Source: an uncultured Lachnospiraceae bacterium
GTDB lineage: Bacteria > Bacillota > Clostridia > Lachnospirales > Lachnospiraceae
Length of the DNA: 32,551 nt
Assembly (NCBI GenBank): GCA_947039785.1
Contig: CAMQZX010000013.1
Span: 1-32,551, forward strand
Direction of reading: 5' to 3'
Position numbers and translations under genes: made by a program. Position 1 is the first letter of the stretch. Every line of letters begins with the position of its first letter. A model generated the notes under the pieces. It was given only the letters and a program-made list of their open reading frames with translations, had not been told where the DNA came from and did no database searches. Below, in pieces: positions 30,622 to 32,551 of the stretch.

Positions 30622-31594
30622 TATTCTGACAGCAGCAGTTTTGGCTGGAACGCCTCTCTTGCTGGGAACATTGGGAGAAATTCTCACAGAGAAGTCCGGT
30701 AACATGAACCTTGGCGTGGAAGGCATGATGTTCATGGGAGCCATTGCAGGTCTTGCGGGAGCTTACTACTATGAGCAGGGCGTAGTCGGTTCTGGCGGAA
30801 CACCATCTGGAATTATGGCAGCAGTAGTGGCGCTGGTTTCTTCTTTTCTGGTGGGAGCCTTCGGAGCTTTGATATATGCATTTTTGACCATTACCCTGCG
30901 TGCCAATCAGAATGTTACCGGTCTGACTTTGACCATCTTTGGTACAGGATTTGGCAATTTCTTTGGCGAGTACATCGGAATCCGTGCAGGCGGCTACGTG
31001 GCAGTGGGAGATAACATTAAGACTGCTTTTGGAAGATTAAATATTCCGGTGTTGTCTGATATACCGATTTTGGGAAAATTGCTGTTTAACTATAACTGGG
31101 TGGTATATTTTTCTATCTTGATTGCGGTGATTATGGCATACTTTTTCAGAAAAACACGTGTGGGATTAAACCTCCGCGCAGTGGGTGAAGATCCGGCTAC
31201 TGCAGATGCGGCAGGAATCAATGTTACCAAATATCGCTATCTTGCCACTGTGATCGGCGGAGGAATCTGCGGCATTGGCGGTATGTACATGAGTATGGTT
31301 ACCACCTCTGGTGTATGGGTTCACAACTGTGTCAGTGGTTATGGCTGGCTGGCAGTTGCCCTGGTAATTTTCGCCTCCTGGCATCCTGCCCGGGCGTTGA
31401 TTGCAGCGTTGGTGTTCGGCGGACTTACCATTCTCAGATTGTATCTGAAGATTCCCGGAGTTCCCATGCAGATCTATGATATGCTGCCATATCTGGCAAC
31501 CATTGTGGTGCTGATTTTCACAAGCATCAATCAGAGTAAGGAAAACGTTATGCCGAAAGGCTGTGGCTTGAATTATTTTAGAGAAGAGAGATAA
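30605..31594 (+). CDS. nucleoside ABC transporter permease (second)
   Basis: A 329-residue polytopic membrane protein of the same family (NupC-like): EILTEKSGNMNLGVEGMMFM near the N-terminus, LTIFGTGFGNFFGEYIG, and the ATPase-contact loop NLRAVGEDPATADAAGINVT. Its ATG lies 17 bases inside the end of the first permease, behind AAGGAGG. The final 15 residues are hydrophilic. With the binding lipoprotein, the double ATPase and the first permease it completes an importer for nucleosides, likely used for salvage; the exact ligand is inferred. Confidence 0.92.
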   Translation: MNLLINILTAAVLAGTPLLLGTLGEILTEKSGNMNLGVEGMMFMGAIAGLAGAYYYEQGVVGSGGTPSGIMAAVVALVSSFLVGAFGALIYAFLTITLRANQNVTGLTLTIFGTGFGNFFGEYIGIRAGGYVAVGDNIKTAFGRLNIPVLSDIPILGKLLFNYNWVVYFSILIAVIMAYFFRKTRVGLNLRAVGEDPATADAAGINVTKYRYLATVIGGGICGIGGMYMSMVTTSGVWVHNCVSGYGWLAVALVIFASWHPARALIAALVFGGLTILRLYLKIPGVPMQIYDMLPYLATIVVLIFTSINQSKENVMPKGCGLNYFREER

Positions 31595-31610
31595 CGATGG
31601 ATTAAAAAAT

Positions 31611-31650
31611 AAAAGCTGTTGCGGTATGATTGCGCCGCAACAGCTTTTTT
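31611..31650. terminator. intrinsic terminator between transporter operon and araC-type gene
   Basis: AAAAGCTGTTGCGG (31611-31624) pairs perfectly with CCGCAACAGCTTTT, followed by further T's; the mirror A-run lets it serve the convergent gene too. Confidence 0.9.
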
Positions 31651-31662
31651 GCCAAGCGGCTT

Positions 31663-32505
31663 TTATACAGAGCTTTTTCTAAATTCCGATGGGGTCATAT
31701 GGTGTTTGTTTGCAAATATTTTGTAGAAAAAGCCCCGGTTTTGATATCCTACAATGCTGGCGATTTCTTCGATGCTTTTGTCAGTGTGTAAAAGAAGCTG
31801 TTCTGCCTTATTCAGACGAAGCTGCTGGACATAGGCAGAGTAGGTCAGTCCGGTTTTACTTTTTATGAGGCGGTTAAAGTAATCCTCCTGAAAGTGGAAG
31901 ACACTGGATAATTCCTGTATGGTGATGGTGCTGTAATGCTGCTGAATATAATGTGAAATTTCCTCAAAAACAATCCAGTTCATAGTTTTTCGCTGTTCTT
32001 TGGACAAGGCGAAATCATACTTTGTGCTGATGATGCTGAAAATCCGAATGAGAAGACCTTTGCGGATGAACTGAGTTCCCGGATTGCTGTCCACCATTTC
32101 ATTTAAAAGGTGGATGAGACAGCCTTCCAGCTCCAATCGTCCTGTGTTGTCTTTAAAGTGGAGATATTGCTGTAAATCCTTTTGCTTTAACAGTGCGGTC
32201 TGTAAAAATGAGACGATTTTCTGAGTCGTATTGCTGTCATTGATGATTTCGGTAAACATGTCATTGGCGATGCCGAGAAATAAAATTACGGTGTTTTTGT
32301 CGGTAAGATAATCCTGGTGGAGACAGTTTTTGTCAATCAGCCACAGGTCGCCTTCGGTGAAGGTAGTATCTTTTTGCAGTATTTTCTGATGAAATGCACC
32401 TTTGACCACATAGCCCAGTTCAATGTAATCGTGGGTGTGAAGCTGGGTCTTGGTACTGGCGTCTGCCTGTCTGCAATAACAAAAGGGTTTAGGAGAAGGA
32501 TACAT
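31663..32505 (-). CDS. AraC-family transcriptional regulator, start region uncertain (contig end)
   Basis: A regulator with an N-terminal cupin-like sensor domain (HTHDYIELGYVVKGAFHQ, TEGDLWLIDKNCLHQD) and a C-terminal double helix-turn-helix (ITIQELSSVFHFQEDYFNRL, SIEEIASIVGYQNRGFFYKI, MTPSEFR). From ATG 32505 it has 280 residues, a normal size. The frame runs on to 32529, but those extra eight residues (MCIRDSST) come from sequencing adapter and must be discarded. Because genuine sequence ends at 32512, whether 32505 is the true start or the gene is cut by a few codons cannot be decided. It converges on the nucleoside transporter; regulation of that operon is possible but not shown. Confidence 0.85.
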   Translation of the reverse strand: MYPSPKPFCYCRQADASTKTQLHTHDYIELGYVVKGAFHQKILQKDTTFTEGDLWLIDKNCLHQDYLTDKNTVILFLGIANDMFTEIINDSNTTQKIVSFLQTALLKQKDLQQYLHFKDNTGRLELEGCLIHLLNEMVDSNPGTQFIRKGLLIRIFSIISTKYDFALSKEQRKTMNWIVFEEISHYIQQHYSTITIQELSSVFHFQEDYFNRLIKSKTGLTYSAYVQQLRLNKAEQLLLHTDKSIEEIASIVGYQNRGFFYKIFANKHHMTPSEFRKSSV

Positions 32506-32512
32506 GGTTGAG

Positions 32513-32551
32513 CTGTCTCTTATACACATCTGACGCTGCCGACGAAGCTAC
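32513..32551. other. Nextera/Tn5 transposase adapter (sequencing artefact)
   Basis: From 32513 the sequence reads CTGTCTCTTATACACATCT (the Tn5 mosaic end) and then GACGCTGCCGACGA, together the reverse complement of the standard Nextera read-1 adapter, with six more bases (32546-32551) that could be the start of an index. It is not part of the organism and marks the contig end. Confidence 0.97.

Noticed and set aside
1..32551. CRISPR array, tRNA/rRNA genes, transposase or phage modules
   Set aside because: Looked for on both strands by eye; no regularly spaced direct repeats, no cloverleaf with a CCA-type end, and no recombinase or phage protein among the translated frames.

Overview
The window looks like chromosomal DNA of a low-to-mid GC, anaerobic, Gram-positive gut bacterium, most likely a member of the Lachnospiraceae (Clostridia). 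The evidence is gene content: DUF4364, DUF4474, DUF1540 and DUF2325 proteins, an oxygen-sensitive pyruvate formate-lyase, an ftsW-murA-divIB-ftsZ division cluster without ftsA, PdxS/PdxT with a MocR-type regulator, and a BMP-type nucleoside ABC transporter. Shine-Dalgarno sites are strong AGGAGG types and promoters are sigma-A-like. I cannot fix the genus. The last ~39 bases are sequencing adapter, so the right edge is a true contig end.

Layout. 0.1-0.7 kb: two coupled small XRE regulators (minus). 0.76-0.91 kb: a repeat with terminal inverted repeats. 0.95-2.7 kb: a TPP riboswitch with an intrinsic attenuator, then thiE-thiD. 3.0-3.3 kb: a DUF2325 protein. 3.4-6.7 kb (minus): a pyruvate formate-lyase system whose enzyme is split into a 697-residue catalytic chain and an 80-residue glycyl-radical chain, followed by the activase. 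7.2-9.8 kb: a ZIP metal transporter convergent with a metallophosphoesterase/DUF4474 pair. 9.87-10.15 kb: a second repeat copy joined to a nitroreductase-like gene remnant. 10.4-15.1 kb: ftsW/spoVE-like, murA, divIB and ftsZ. 15.3-15.6 kb: a Cys-rich DUF1540 protein (minus). 15.8-17.1 kb: a leader, then infC (AUU start), rpmI and rplT. 17.3-18.1 kb: an RsuA-type pseudouridine synthase. 18.1-21.2 kb: pdxS-pdxT divergent from pdxR. 21.2-23.6 kb: a repeat half-copy, a 50-residue ORF, a polysaccharide deacetylase and rarA. 23.7-26.3 kb (minus): DUF4364 protein, and malic enzyme coupled to a TIGR01212-type radical SAM protein. 26.6-31.6 kb: a BMP lipoprotein plus nucleoside ABC transporter operon. 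31.7-32.5 kb: an AraC regulator (minus) running into the adapter.

How the genes work together. Most of the window is housekeeping: cofactor supply (TPP, PLP), fermentative pyruvate and malate metabolism, cell wall synthesis and division, translation initiation and ribosome assembly, and nucleoside salvage. Cofactor genes carry their own sensors: a riboswitch for thiE-thiD and, by analogy, PdxR for pdxST. The nucleoside transporter has three consecutive hairpins after the binding-protein gene, which suggests tuned expression of the binding protein over the membrane parts.

Most notable: (1) the clean two-gene split of pyruvate formate-lyase, with both halves in the same frame and separated by one TAA and 31 sense codons; (2) a dispersed repeat family with a conserved palindrome core, one copy of which has joined to and supplied a start codon for a gene remnant; (3) unusual starts, above all the AUU of infC; (4) a Tn5/Nextera adapter at the right end that creates a false N-terminus for the AraC gene. 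No tRNA, rRNA, CRISPR, phage or transposase genes were seen.
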